Notes under the pieces: model-generated | Told to the model about the DNA's origin: nothing | What the model saw: only the letters and a program-made list of their open reading frames with translations | Database searches by the model: none | Shown here: piece by piece, positions 1-5,588 of the stretch | Numbering within the stretch: the stretch's first letter is position 1 | Layout: each line of letters begins with the position of its first letter | NCBI GenBank assembly: GCA_029287515.1 | Contig: JARFQZ010000183.1 | Coordinates: 1-5,588 of the forward strand | Direction: 5' to 3' | DNA: 5,588 nt | DNA from: Lysobacterales bacterium | GTDB taxonomy: Bacteria; Pseudomonadota; Gammaproteobacteria; Xanthomonadales; SZUA-36 | Made by a program: the position numbers and the translations under genes

Positions 1-668
1 GTAAACATGACCTCAAACTGAGTGACTTCATCGACGGCATTGATGTGGTAAACGCCTTTCTGTTTGTCTAAATCCCCTTGATGTACCGTATCGATGCGAA
101 TATAGCCTGGCTTGCCATTGGGCTGTGGTTTGCGGCGTTCGCCGATCTTCGATGGCTTGGGTTGGGTTTTTTCAAAGTGACGCCTGTGCCGGGTATAGGC
201 AATCGACTTTCTCAGGTTGTACAGATGGCTCACAGAAATCGAGGCAAGCGCGGTGTACTCCGTCTGTCCAAAGACCTCACAGGCCCGCTCACACAGCTTC
301 TTGACCGCCGGACCACAGGGTGTGTCATGGCGCTCATCCATCGCTGCCAGCAGGCGGATATCCTTCTCGCTGTACTTTAGCTTAAAGCCGGATACGGTGC
401 GCTGGCGGCGTTTGAGCTTGCCCGTCTTGCGGTACTGGGCAATCAGCCGGGTGAGCTGCTGGCGGGAGTAACCGCTGATCTTCATCAGGTAGCGGATCAC
501 CACCCCTTTTCCTTGGCGGGAGAGTTTCAGATAGCGGAATTTGACCAGCTCTCCCTGAATCCAGCGGTAGCCGGCGTCCTTGTCACTGATGACCGAAAAG
601 GCCACCGCCTGGGTGCCTGACAGGAAATCTACAAGTTGATCAATGGTCGTTAAGTCTTCGAGTTTCAT
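1..668 (-). CDS. Integrase-type DDE transposase, N-terminal part (C-terminus beyond left edge)
   Basis: The minus strand is open from the start codon to the window edge (about 222 codons). It encodes the front half of a transposase with a retroviral-integrase-like (rve/DDE) catalytic core, which would cut and join element ends. A helix-turn-helix region lies around residues 55-90 (VIRYLMKISGYSRQQLTRL), followed by a basic linker (KRRQR). The catalytic core then begins with YIRIDTVHQGD, whose Asp is the probable first DDE acidic residue, and continues with KGVYHINAVDE. The second Asp and the Glu would lie outside the window. An in-frame ATG four codons upstream (680) abuts the purine-rich GGGAGG (681-686) with no spacer. 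ATG 668 lies 12 nt from it and is preferred, though neither spacing is ideal. The protein resembles integrase-like transposases that I recall from gammaproteobacteria; IS family assignment (perhaps IS1202-like or unclassified) is uncertain. Confidence 0.85.
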   Translation of the reverse strand, partial: MKLEDLTTIDQLVDFLSGTQAVAFSVISDKDAGYRWIQGELVKFRYLKLSRQGKGVVIRYLMKISGYSRQQLTRLIAQYRKTGKLKRRQRTVSGFKLKYSEKDIRLLAAMDERHDTPCGPAVKKLCERACEVFGQTEYTALASISVSHLYNLRKSIAYTRHRRHFEKTQPKPSKIGERRKPQPNGKPGYIRIDTVHQGDLDKQKGVYHINAVDEVTQFEVMF

Positions 669-694
669 GATGGTTTTCATCCTCCCATCATGAA
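664..694 (-). promoter_or_regulatory. Hairpin around the transposase ribosome-binding site and start codon
   Basis: TTCATGATGG (664-673) and CCATCATGAA (685-694) form a perfect 10-bp inverted repeat with an 11-nt loop. In the transposase mRNA the loop carries most of the GGGAGG Shine-Dalgarno sequence and the first ATG (678-680), while the second in-frame ATG (666-668) sits in the 3' arm. The arms are seen directly. That the structure limits translation of the transposase is an inference, by analogy with IS elements that hide their start sites in RNA structure. Confidence 0.5.
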
Positions 695-709
695 CGGATC
701 TCCTGCCGG

Positions 710-729
710 CTTCAGACTCATTTCATATT
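710..729. repeat. 20-bp direct repeat, copy 1 (inner), at the transposon end
   Basis: CTTCAGACTCATTTCATATT occurs here and again, identically, at 746-765, with the two starts 36 bp apart. It lies 30 bp upstream of the transposase start, between that gene and the flanking ParA unit. Multiple copies of a binding motif at an element end are typical transposase-binding sites. Read on the minus strand the 3' side gives TAATAT, which could also serve as a -10 box for the transposase, but no good -35 is visible. Confidence 0.65.
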
Positions 730-745
730 AGAATCACCAACCTCC

Positions 746-765
746 CTTCAGACTCATTTCATATT
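746..765. repeat. 20-bp direct repeat, copy 2 (outer), probable terminal repeat of the element
   Basis: This is an exact second copy of the 710-729 repeat. Just outside it the sequence continues TTGGACA. Read inward on the minus strand the edge is TGTCCAATATGAAATGAG, so the element may end near position 770 with a TG terminus, as many integrase-type elements do. The opposite end and the target-site duplication lie outside the window, so the exact boundary is inferred. Confidence 0.6.
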
Positions 766-847
766 GGACAAGGCTGGCATTGGACGACACTGGTAATTCG
801 CGTCAGAATAGCAGGAGCAGCGCTACTGGATAACGAGTTATTGAGCC

Positions 848-1480
848 ATGACGAAAACAATCTGTTTGCTTGCTCAGAAAGGCGGAACGGGCAAGACAAC
901 CCTGTGCCTCCACCTCGCCGTGCTGGCCAGCGAACTGGGTCGTAAGGTCACGGTGATCGATATCGATCCGCAGGCCAGCGCGAGCGCCTGGAAACGCCGG
1001 CGGCAACGCGATACGCCCGAAGTTCTTCGTCGTGAGGTGGGGGATCTAGCCGGAGTATTAGCGGACTCAGGTCGCGAGGGAAAAGACCTGGTGTTGCTGG
1101 ATACAGCCCCCCACAGCAGTCACGAGGCGGCCACCGCGGCGGAATTGGCTAACCTGGTGCTTATCATCAGCAGGCCCGCCATTCTCGACCTGGAAGCGAT
1201 TGGCGAATCGGTAAAGATTGTCAAGAAACAGGGCAGCCAGGGCGCCGTGGTGCTCAATGCCTGCCCGCCGCCACACCACAGCGGGGAAACCGCGATTGTC
1301 AGGGAGGCCCGCGAAGCGCTTGGCGTATACGGCCTGCCGGTTTCACCGGTAAGTGTCTCGCAGCGGGCCGCATTCAGTCACGCCTTCATTGACGGGCGGG
1401 CGGTAACCGAATTCGACGCCACCGGAAAAGCGGCAAACGAGATACGCAGCCTTTTTGAATGGATCGAGACGAGATGGTGA
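848..1480 (+). CDS. ParA/MinD-family ATPase (plasmid-partition type, orphan)
   Basis: This 210-residue protein is a small deviant-Walker P-loop ATPase that would dimerise on ATP binding and position DNA or protein cargo on the nucleoid or membrane. The deviant Walker A box is QKGGTGKTT (residues 10-18), with signature Lys11 and P-loop Lys16. The A' motif is IDIDPQAS (37-44) and Walker B is LVLLDTAP (81-88, Asp85). The C-terminal region (RAAFSHAF...GKAANEIRSLF) matches the usual ParA tail. The length fits small ParA (type Ib, VirC1-like) proteins that lack an N-terminal DNA-binding domain, so autoregulation through its own HTH is not expected. The start is the first ATG after the inter-element gap. 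No strong Shine-Dalgarno precedes it; an AGGAG at 813-817 is too far away. No ParB or parS-like array is visible. The next gene begins 7 bp downstream and is surely co-transcribed. Confidence 0.9.
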   Translation: MTKTICLLAQKGGTGKTTLCLHLAVLASELGRKVTVIDIDPQASASAWKRRRQRDTPEVLRREVGDLAGVLADSGREGKDLVLLDTAPHSSHEAATAAELANLVLIISRPAILDLEAIGESVKIVKKQGSQGAVVLNACPPPHHSGETAIVREAREALGVYGLPVSPVSVSQRAAFSHAFIDGRAVTEFDATGKAANEIRSLFEWIETRW

Positions 1481-1481
1481 T
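1476..1481 (+). promoter_or_regulatory. Ribosome-binding site overlapping the parA stop codon
   Basis: GGTGAT is complementary to the 3' end of 16S rRNA and lies 6 nt before ATG 1488. It contains the TGA stop (1478-1480) of the upstream ATPase gene, so ribosomes finishing parA reach the site directly. It decides the start of the small membrane protein and suggests translational coupling. Confidence 0.55.
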
Positions 1482-1487
1482 GTACAT

Positions 1488-1745
1488 ATGAGCAGGCGCG
1501 CACGTATCACGCTGACCCCGGAAGCGGAGCTGGACGTTGAACCTGAGCGGAATCAGGCTATCGAGGCGGTTCAGAATCCAGAAGCCGAGGCGCGTGTCCA
1601 CAATGATTTCGCTGCTGCGAATAACCGGGACAGACCGTCAGCACCTGCCAAGGGCACACTGAGCGTCAGCGGCATCGCCAAGGTGGTATTGGCAGGACTC
1701 GCTGTTGCAGCACTTGTACTGCTATGGAAAAACAGGAGACTCTGA
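1488..1745 (+). CDS. Small protein with a single C-terminal transmembrane helix, paired with ParA
   Basis: I do not recognise a family for this 85-residue protein. Residues 1-11 are basic (MSRRARITLT). Residues 12-56 are polar, acidic and Ala/Glu/Asn-rich, probably flexible or helical. Residues 62-80 (GIAKVVLAGLAVAALVLLW) form one clear membrane helix, followed by a short basic tail, KNRRL. This is a tail-anchor-like layout. ATG 1488 is chosen over the in-frame TTG at 1455 because GGTGAT (1476-1481), which matches the extended anti-Shine-Dalgarno sequence, sits 6 nt before it and overlaps the parA stop codon. The TTG start would overlap parA by 26 bp. The tight coupling suggests the protein is a membrane partner of the ParA ATPase. 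The RARITL stretch faintly recalls a ribbon-helix-helix strand, but the helices that should follow are not evident. Confidence 0.75.
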   Translation: MSRRARITLTPEAELDVEPERNQAIEAVQNPEAEARVHNDFAAANNRDRPSAPAKGTLSVSGIAKVVLAGLAVAALVLLWKNRRL

Positions 1746-1805
1746 GACATTACGCCGGGACCGCTCAGCCGGCCAGCACAAAACGACCGGAAGGCATCTG
1801 ACGGT

Positions 1806-2048
1806 TCAAAGATCGTCAATGGAAAGCGGCTTGAGTTCCCGGGCAATGTAGTAGTTTTTCTTCCTTTCTTCCTTCGGCAGCGGGATCAGTCCTTCATCCA
1901 CCAGATAGCCGTCCGGGCCGAGTGTCCACTCGTTGGTGAACTCGTCAACGTACTCGCGTAACCCGGGCACTTCGCCCACCCTGATCTTTTTGACGTAAAT
2001 GTACAGAGGACGCACCAGACTGTACCGATCGACGAAATGTGTTGGCAA
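1806..2048 (-). pseudogene. C-terminal remnant of a PstS-like phosphate-binding protein
   Basis: The minus strand encodes about 75-80 residues that match the C-terminal end of PstS, the periplasmic phosphate-binding protein of the PstSCAB transporter. Recognisable stretches are RPLYIYVKK, VPGLREYVDEFT, the distinctive GPDGYLVDEGLIPLP, and EERKK. PstS is normally about 320-350 residues with a signal peptide, so roughly three quarters are missing. Upstream in this frame only a few unrelated codons (SSIPALPTHFV) precede a TAG, and the other two frames show no PstS sequence, so this is a 5' truncation and not a simple frameshift. The nominal start is a TTG at 2048 without a ribosome-binding site. 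Recognisable similarity begins near position 2030. No other pst or pho gene is present. It is probably a dead fragment left by a deletion or rearrangement, although a short product cannot be excluded. Confidence 0.7.
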
Positions 2049-2068
2049 CGCTGGAATGCTGCTCTAAT
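2042..2068 (+). promoter_or_regulatory. Possible sigma-70 promoter for the sensor kinase
   Basis: TTGGCA (2042-2047) and TCTAAT (2063-2068) resemble -35 and -10 boxes with a short 15-bp spacer, 57 bp before the kinase start. The -10 lies inside a tandem 7-bp repeat, CTCTAAT twice (2062-2075). The stretch is clearly more AT-rich than its surroundings. The match is modest and the spacing not optimal. Confidence 0.22.
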
Positions 2069-2124
2069 CTCTAATTGTTTAACGCAATACGTCACGAATT
2101 GAGCACCTTGAACTGGCGCCCGGA

Positions 2125-4563
2125 ATGAGTATTCGGACAAAACTTGTACTCTCTCTCAGTATCGTACTGGCCTTAAATCTGGCCATCGGACTCTATGCAT
2201 TCCATGCCTACGAACAGGCGGCCAAGAGCTCCGAACAGGTCAGTCGCTGGGCGAATCAGATCGTGACCACCAGCCTGTCGGCCCAGGTTCACTTCAAAAA
2301 ACAGGTCCAGGAATGGAAAAACGTATTGTTACGCGGGCACGAACCCGAACTCTACGAACGCTATTTGAACCAGTTCTACGATGAGGAACGGAACACCCGC
2401 AATACACTCGAAGTGCTGCTGCCGTTACTGGACGATGGCTCGGAGATAAAAATCACGACGCAGGCTTTTTACCACGCACACCAGAAACTGGGCAATCAAT
2501 ACCGTGAGGCCCTCTCTTCCTATCTCCAACAGAAGCAGAACCCGCATATATTTGTGGACAAATTGGTCCGTGGCATAGACCGCAAACCAACCAACCTTCT
2601 GGATCAGGTTGTCAGCGCCACGCTGGCGGAAAAAGAAACACGACTCGCCGAGATTGCGGCAGAAGCTGGTAAAACCGGAAAACGAATCCTGCTGGTTGCG
2701 CTTGGGGGGTTGACCCTGGCGGTCGTCTTGTTGATGTGGTTTGCAGACTACGTCATTGGCAAGCCGATCTCAGCGGCCACCGGGATCGCCAGGCGGATCT
2801 CAGACGGCAATCTTACCGGTGAGATTTCAGTTTACGGGCGCGGTGAAACAGCGCAGCTGCTGCAATCGTTGAAAACCATGCAGGACAATTTAGTGGAGTA
2901 TCAGAACAACCTGCGTAAGAGCGTGGAACGCACCCGCCTGCTGCTGGATTCTTCAGGTGAAGGCATCTATGGAGTGGATACTGACGGTCATTGCATATTT
3001 GTCAATCCCGCAGGCGTGAGCATGCTGAAATACAACAGTGCCGATGACCTGCTCGGCAAGGAAATTCATTCCCTGATGCATCATACCAAGGCGGATGGAT
3101 CCTTCTTTCCGTTCGATGAGTGTCCTGCGACGCATACCTTCAGGACGGGAAAAGTCTGTCACGTGGACGATGAAATTTTCTGGCGTGCTGACGGGACGGG
3201 TATCCCGGTTGAATACAGTTCCTACCCTATCCGACACGCGGGAAAATTGATTGGCGCCGTGGTCCTGTTCTCTGACATCAGCAAGCGAAAGCAGGCAGAT
3301 CTCGCGCTTGCACAGGCGCACAAGGCGCTACAGGCGGAACGCACACTACTTGCCAGGCGCGTTGAGGAGCGCACTGCGGAGCTGAACCTGAGCAACGCTG
3401 AACTGGCACGTAGCGCGCGCGCCAAGGACGAGTTTCTGGCTGCGATGAGTCATGAATTCCGCACCCCGCTGACCACCATCATGGGCACTTCCGAGATGCT
3501 GATGGACGGACTGTACGGTGAACTGGTTACCGACGCAGCGCGAGCGGTATCCAATATCGAGGAGAGCGCGCAGCACCTGCTTTCGATTATCAACGACATC
3601 CTGGACGTCACCAAGGTCGAGGCCGGCAAAATAAAACTGAAACTTGAAGAGGTCTCGGTGCCGCAGCTGTGCGAAGCGAGTCTGAGACTGATACGCCAAC
3701 CTGCCCAGAAGAAAAACCTCGAGGTGTCGTCGGATATTGATTCCATGGTTCAGTTTATTCAGGGTGATGCCCAGCGCCTCAAGCAGTTGTTCGTCAACCT
3801 GCTGAGCAACGCGGTCAAATTCACGCCTGAAGGTGGATCGATCGGTATGCGGGTCAAAGCAGACGTAGTGTCCGGTGTGGCGACTTTTACGGTATGGGAC
3901 AAGGGTATTGGAATACCGCAGGAAGACATGGGGAAACTGTTTAAACCATTCGTTCAACTCGAAAGCCAACTCACCCGTCATCATGCGGGAACCGGTCTGG
4001 GGCTGGTACTCGCCTACCGTATGGCGGAACTGCATGGCGGTGGTATTTCCGTTGCCAGCGACCCGGGCAAGGGGAGTCAATTCACCGTTACACTGCCGTG
4101 GACCGCGGAGCCGCCAGGAACCCCCCATTCAGAGCGCCCGCGTGAAGATTCCGACTCTGCTGTCGACGACCTCGAGCCTGGACAGGGTGCCACGATTCTG
4201 CTGGCCGAGGATCATGAGGCCAATTCGACCCTGCTGACCAAGGTGTTAAGGTCTCGCGGCTACCAGGTATTCGCGGTAAAAGACGGCGTCGAGGCACTGG
4301 CTGCCGCACGCGAAATCCATCCCGATATCATACTGATGGACATCCAGATGCCCTGTATGGACGGTCTGAAGGCCACACGACAGATCAGGGCGGATTCAAT
4401 AATTGGAGAGATACCCGTCATCGCAATGACGGCCCTGACAATGCCCGGAGACCGGGAACAATGCCTGCAGGCAGGTGTTAACGATTATCTCGAAAAGCCT
4501 CTTAGTATCAAAGCATTACTGAAGACCATCCAGCAACAGCTTGGAGACCGGAAGCGCAGCTGA
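2125..4563 (+). CDS. Membrane-bound hybrid sensor histidine kinase (TM-helical sensor-TM-HAMP-PAS-HisKA-HATPase-REC)
   Basis: This complete 812-residue inner-membrane kinase senses a signal, phosphorylates its own His, and passes the phosphate to its attached receiver. Membrane helices are at about 7-27 and 187-210. The periplasmic segment between them is helical and contains QVQEWKNVLLRG (60-71), a motif I recall from four-helix-bundle sensors of chemoreceptors and kinases. HAMP follows at about 210-262, PAS at about 268-390 (EGIYGVDTDG, CIFVNPAG, ending VVLFSDISKRK), then a coiled coil (390-435). HisKA carries MSHEFRTPL with phospho-acceptor His443. The ATPase domain has NLLSNAVKFTP (Asn562), DKGIGIP (592-598), FKPF (606-609) and GTGLGL (622-627). 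The receiver has Glu695/Asp696, phospho-acceptor Asp739 (LMDIQMP), Thr769 and Lys791. All key residues are intact. The start ATG has only a weak GGA upstream. No separate regulator or Hpt protein is adjacent, so the downstream partner is unknown and the ligand cannot be read. Confidence 0.95.
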   Translation: MSIRTKLVLSLSIVLALNLAIGLYAFHAYEQAAKSSEQVSRWANQIVTTSLSAQVHFKKQVQEWKNVLLRGHEPELYERYLNQFYDEERNTRNTLEVLLPLLDDGSEIKITTQAFYHAHQKLGNQYREALSSYLQQKQNPHIFVDKLVRGIDRKPTNLLDQVVSATLAEKETRLAEIAAEAGKTGKRILLVALGGLTLAVVLLMWFADYVIGKPISAATGIARRISDGNLTGEISVYGRGETAQLLQSLKTMQDNLVEYQNNLRKSVERTRLLLDSSGEGIYGVDTDGHCIFVNPAGVSMLKYNSADDLLGKEIHSLMHHTKADGSFFPFDECPATHTFRTGKVCHVDDEIFWRADGTGIPVEYSSYPIRHAGKLIGAVVLFSDISKRKQADLALAQAHKALQAERTLLARRVEERTAELNLSNAELARSARAKDEFLAAMSHEFRTPLTTIMGTSEMLMDGLYGELVTDAARAVSNIEESAQHLLSIINDILDVTKVEAGKIKLKLEEVSVPQLCEASLRLIRQPAQKKNLEVSSDIDSMVQFIQGDAQRLKQLFVNLLSNAVKFTPEGGSIGMRVKADVVSGVATFTVWDKGIGIPQEDMGKLFKPFVQLESQLTRHHAGTGLGLVLAYRMAELHGGGISVASDPGKGSQFTVTLPWTAEPPGTPHSERPREDSDSAVDDLEPGQGATILLAEDHEANSTLLTKVLRSRGYQVFAVKDGVEALAAAREIHPDIILMDIQMPCMDGLKATRQIRADSIIGEIPVIAMTALTMPGDREQCLQAGVNDYLEKPLSIKALLKTIQQQLGDRKRS

Positions 4564-4585
4564 AGCCTGCGCTGGCACGAACAGA

Positions 4586-4723
4586 TCAGGGTTGAAACAA
4601 AGATGGCGACCCAAACTCAAGGATAATCAGTATCATGGCTTCTGCGGCAAACGGCGCCAGGCCAATCAGCAGCAGCGTGGCAAGCAGTCCCATGGCAATA
4701 ACCTTCATATCCGTATCCGTCAC
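4586..4723 (-). CDS. Possible 45-residue hydrophobic peptide (unrecognised)
   Basis: On the minus strand a GTG at 4723 opens a 45-codon frame ending in TGA at 4586-4588, with AGGA correctly placed before the GTG. An in-frame ATG at 4708 would give 40 residues. The product begins TDTDMKVIAMGLLATLLL and continues IGLAPFAAEAMILIILEFG: one hydrophobic segment that could be a membrane helix or a signal-like sequence (with APFAAEA resembling a cleavage region), then a second short hydrophobic stretch. It is tail-to-tail with the kinase gene, 22 bp from its stop, and is the most protein-like frame in the 309-bp gap. I know no family for it. The frame stays open well upstream of the GTG and coding potential is unproven, so confidence is low. 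Confidence 0.35.
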   Translation of the reverse strand: MTDTDMKVIAMGLLATLLLIGLAPFAAEAMILIILEFGSPSLFQP

Positions 4724-4783
4724 CTGATTCCTGTCCCTGTTATCGAGATTTCCCGGCTTATCTTTAATTCCCGCCGCCGCATG

Positions 4784-4826
4784 GATTTTCCCTCGGAGAC
4801 GTTTTCGTGAGAAAATCGGGTTTTCG
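4784..4826. repeat. Overlapping short inverted and direct repeats before the HEAT/DUF349 gene
   Basis: GATTTTC (4784-4790) pairs with GAAAATC (4811-4817). The GAAAA of that arm can instead pair with TTTTC (4821-4825), across TCGGG. GTTTTCG occurs as a direct repeat at 4801-4807 and 4820-4826. These alternative pairings lie 47-89 bp before the next start codon. They could be a weak regulatory or terminator-like structure, or chance in an AT-richer patch. Confidence 0.25.
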
Positions 4827-4872
4827 ACCCCCCACAGACCATGATCAGAAACATAACGCAGAGAATACTTGC

Positions 4873-5588
4873 ATGGCCCTGTTACGATTTTTCAAGCCAA
4901 AATGGCAGCACCCCGATCCGGCTATCCGACGCCAGGCGGTACAGGCAATGTCGTCCGAAGACGACGCCACACTGACGAAAATCGCCAGTGAGGATGAAGC
5001 CCCGTCAATTCGACGGCTGGCGCTGCGGCGGATAAACGATCTCGCCGTGATACACGCCGCCGCTCACCAGGACAGTGATAAAGATGTCCGCGAGTTTGCC
5101 CAGACACGGCTGTCTCAGCTGCTTGCAGGTAACCGCCAGGAGAGCCCGGCGCTTGAACTGCGTTTGGATTTCCTGTCGCGGCACCCGGAAGAGGATTTAC
5201 TGAAATTCGTGGCCCTGAATGGCAGCGAGACCGAGTTGCGCAAATCTGTCCAGGACCGCATCAGCCGCGAATCAGTCCTGCGTGACATCGCCATCAACGA
5301 TCCAGTCGCGGAGAACCGCCTGGCGGCGCTTGACCGCATCACCGAAACCTCGGTGCTGGAAGCGGTCTACCGGCAGACCCGCAAGTCTGACAAGCAGGTC
5401 AGCCGCCAGGCACGGGCGCGGCTGGACGCCCGGCGCGAGGCCGAGGAACGTCCGGCGCGTATACGCGCCGAGTCTGAACAGATCTGTGCACGCATGGAAT
5501 CGCTGGGCCATAGCGACCGCTGGGAACAGGACCAGTCTGACCTGCAACGCCTGGAAAGTCGCTGGCTGGCAGTGGCCGATGAAACCGA
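4873..5588 (+). CDS. HEAT-repeat protein of the DUF349 type, N-terminal part (C-terminus beyond right edge)
   Basis: The frame runs open from ATG 4873 to the window edge (238 codons). The product has no signal peptide or membrane helix and should be cytoplasmic. The N-terminus (MALLRFFKPKWQHPDP) leads into helical HEAT-like repeats: DPAIRRQAVQAM (15-26), PSIRRLALRRI (44-54), KDVREFAQTRLSQL (70-83), and further pairs including VAENRLAALDRI (145-156) and KQVSRQARARL (174-184). From about residue 186 it turns into a charged coiled-coil-prone region (REAEERPARIRAESEQI), ending LQRLESRWLAVADET, as in DUF349 proteins of gammaproteobacteria. Such proteins usually run to about 800-950 residues, so most of it lies outside. 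Their function is not established. The start has only a weak purine-rich GAGAA about 7 nt upstream; a nearby ATG at 4841 is out of frame. No partner gene is visible on this side. Confidence 0.8.
   Translation, partial: MALLRFFKPKWQHPDPAIRRQAVQAMSSEDDATLTKIASEDEAPSIRRLALRRINDLAVIHAAAHQDSDKDVREFAQTRLSQLLAGNRQESPALELRLDFLSRHPEEDLLKFVALNGSETELRKSVQDRISRESVLRDIAINDPVAENRLAALDRITETSVLEAVYRQTRKSDKQVSRQARARLDARREAEERPARIRAESEQICARMESLGHSDRWEQDQSDLQRLESRWLAVADET

Noticed and set aside
78..471. Two overlapping plus-strand frames of 100 and 84 codons
   Set aside because: They are antisense to the transposase, whose helix-turn-helix and catalytic Asp motif are clear on the minus strand.
1746..1805. GCCGG...CCGGC inverted repeat after the small membrane protein as a rho-independent terminator
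   Set aside because: The stem is only 5 bp with a 10-nt loop and no T-run follows, so it is not a convincing terminator.
1886..2140. An 84-codon minus-strand frame that would extend the pstS remnant by frameshift
   Set aside because: Its upstream part (SFRAPVQGAQFVTYC) shows no PstS character, so a frameshift does not explain the missing 5' part.
3346..4128. A 260-codon open frame on the minus strand inside the kinase gene
   Set aside because: It lies wholly antisense to the HisKA/HATPase region, which has intact motifs on the plus strand. Its product has no recognisable domain and is explained by codon bias of the real gene.
1806..4563. Idea that the kinase is a PhoR-type phosphate sensor because of the adjacent pstS sequence
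   Set aside because: The pstS piece is a dead fragment in the opposite orientation, and the kinase is a hybrid with a periplasmic helical sensor, unlike PhoR. No PhoB-type regulator is present.
4541..4810. An 89-codon plus-strand frame covering the kinase 3' end and the intergenic gap
   Set aside because: It overlaps the kinase stop, has no good ribosome-binding site, and gives a low-complexity basic product (KDNQYHGFCGKRRQANQQQ) unlike a protein family. The opposite strand gives a more protein-like peptide.
1..5588. CRISPR array, tRNA or rRNA genes, and integrase attachment sites
   Set aside because: No regularly spaced repeats, tRNA cloverleaf with CCA-like end, or conserved rRNA sequence could be found. 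The only notable longer repeat is the pair at 710-765.

Overview
The window looks like a piece of a proteobacterial chromosome or large replicon, most likely from a gammaproteobacterium. This rests on balanced-to-high GC, the gene families present (a DUF349/HEAT protein, a hybrid sensor kinase with a helical sensor of the kind common in gammaproteobacteria, a PstS C-terminus) and an integrase-like transposase that I associate with gammaproteobacteria. The species cannot be read from the sequence. The left two fifths are mosaic, with a transposon end, a plasmid-style ParA pair and a gene remnant. The right three fifths look like ordinary chromosome.

Layout. Positions 1-668 (minus) hold the N-terminal part of a DDE integrase-type transposase that runs off the left edge. 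A 10-bp inverted repeat surrounds its start. Behind it lie two copies of a 20-bp direct repeat (710-729, 746-765), which probably mark the terminal region of the element. Positions 848-1745 (plus) hold a two-gene unit: a ParA/MinD-type ATPase without a visible ParB, followed 7 bp later by an 85-residue protein with one C-terminal membrane helix. Positions 1806-2048 (minus) keep only the last ~75-80 codons of a PstS-like phosphate-binding protein, cut off at its 5' side. Positions 2125-4563 (plus) encode a complete 812-residue hybrid histidine kinase (TM, periplasmic helical sensor, TM, HAMP, PAS, HisKA, HATPase, REC). Positions 4564-4872 are a 309-bp gap holding a possible 45-residue hydrophobic peptide on the minus strand. 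Positions 4873 to the right edge (plus) start a HEAT-repeat/DUF349-type cytoplasmic protein.

How the parts relate. The ParA ATPase and the small membrane protein are almost certainly co-transcribed and translationally close, so they probably act together, for example as a membrane-linked ATPase. The kinase carries every catalytic motif needed for autophosphorylation and transfer to its own receiver. No separate output regulator is visible. The PstS fragment next to it is a decayed relic and gives no good evidence that the kinase senses phosphate. I found no CRISPR array, rRNA, tRNA or convincing strong terminator. The most system-like candidate is the ParA plus tail-helix pair, but nothing here proves a new system.
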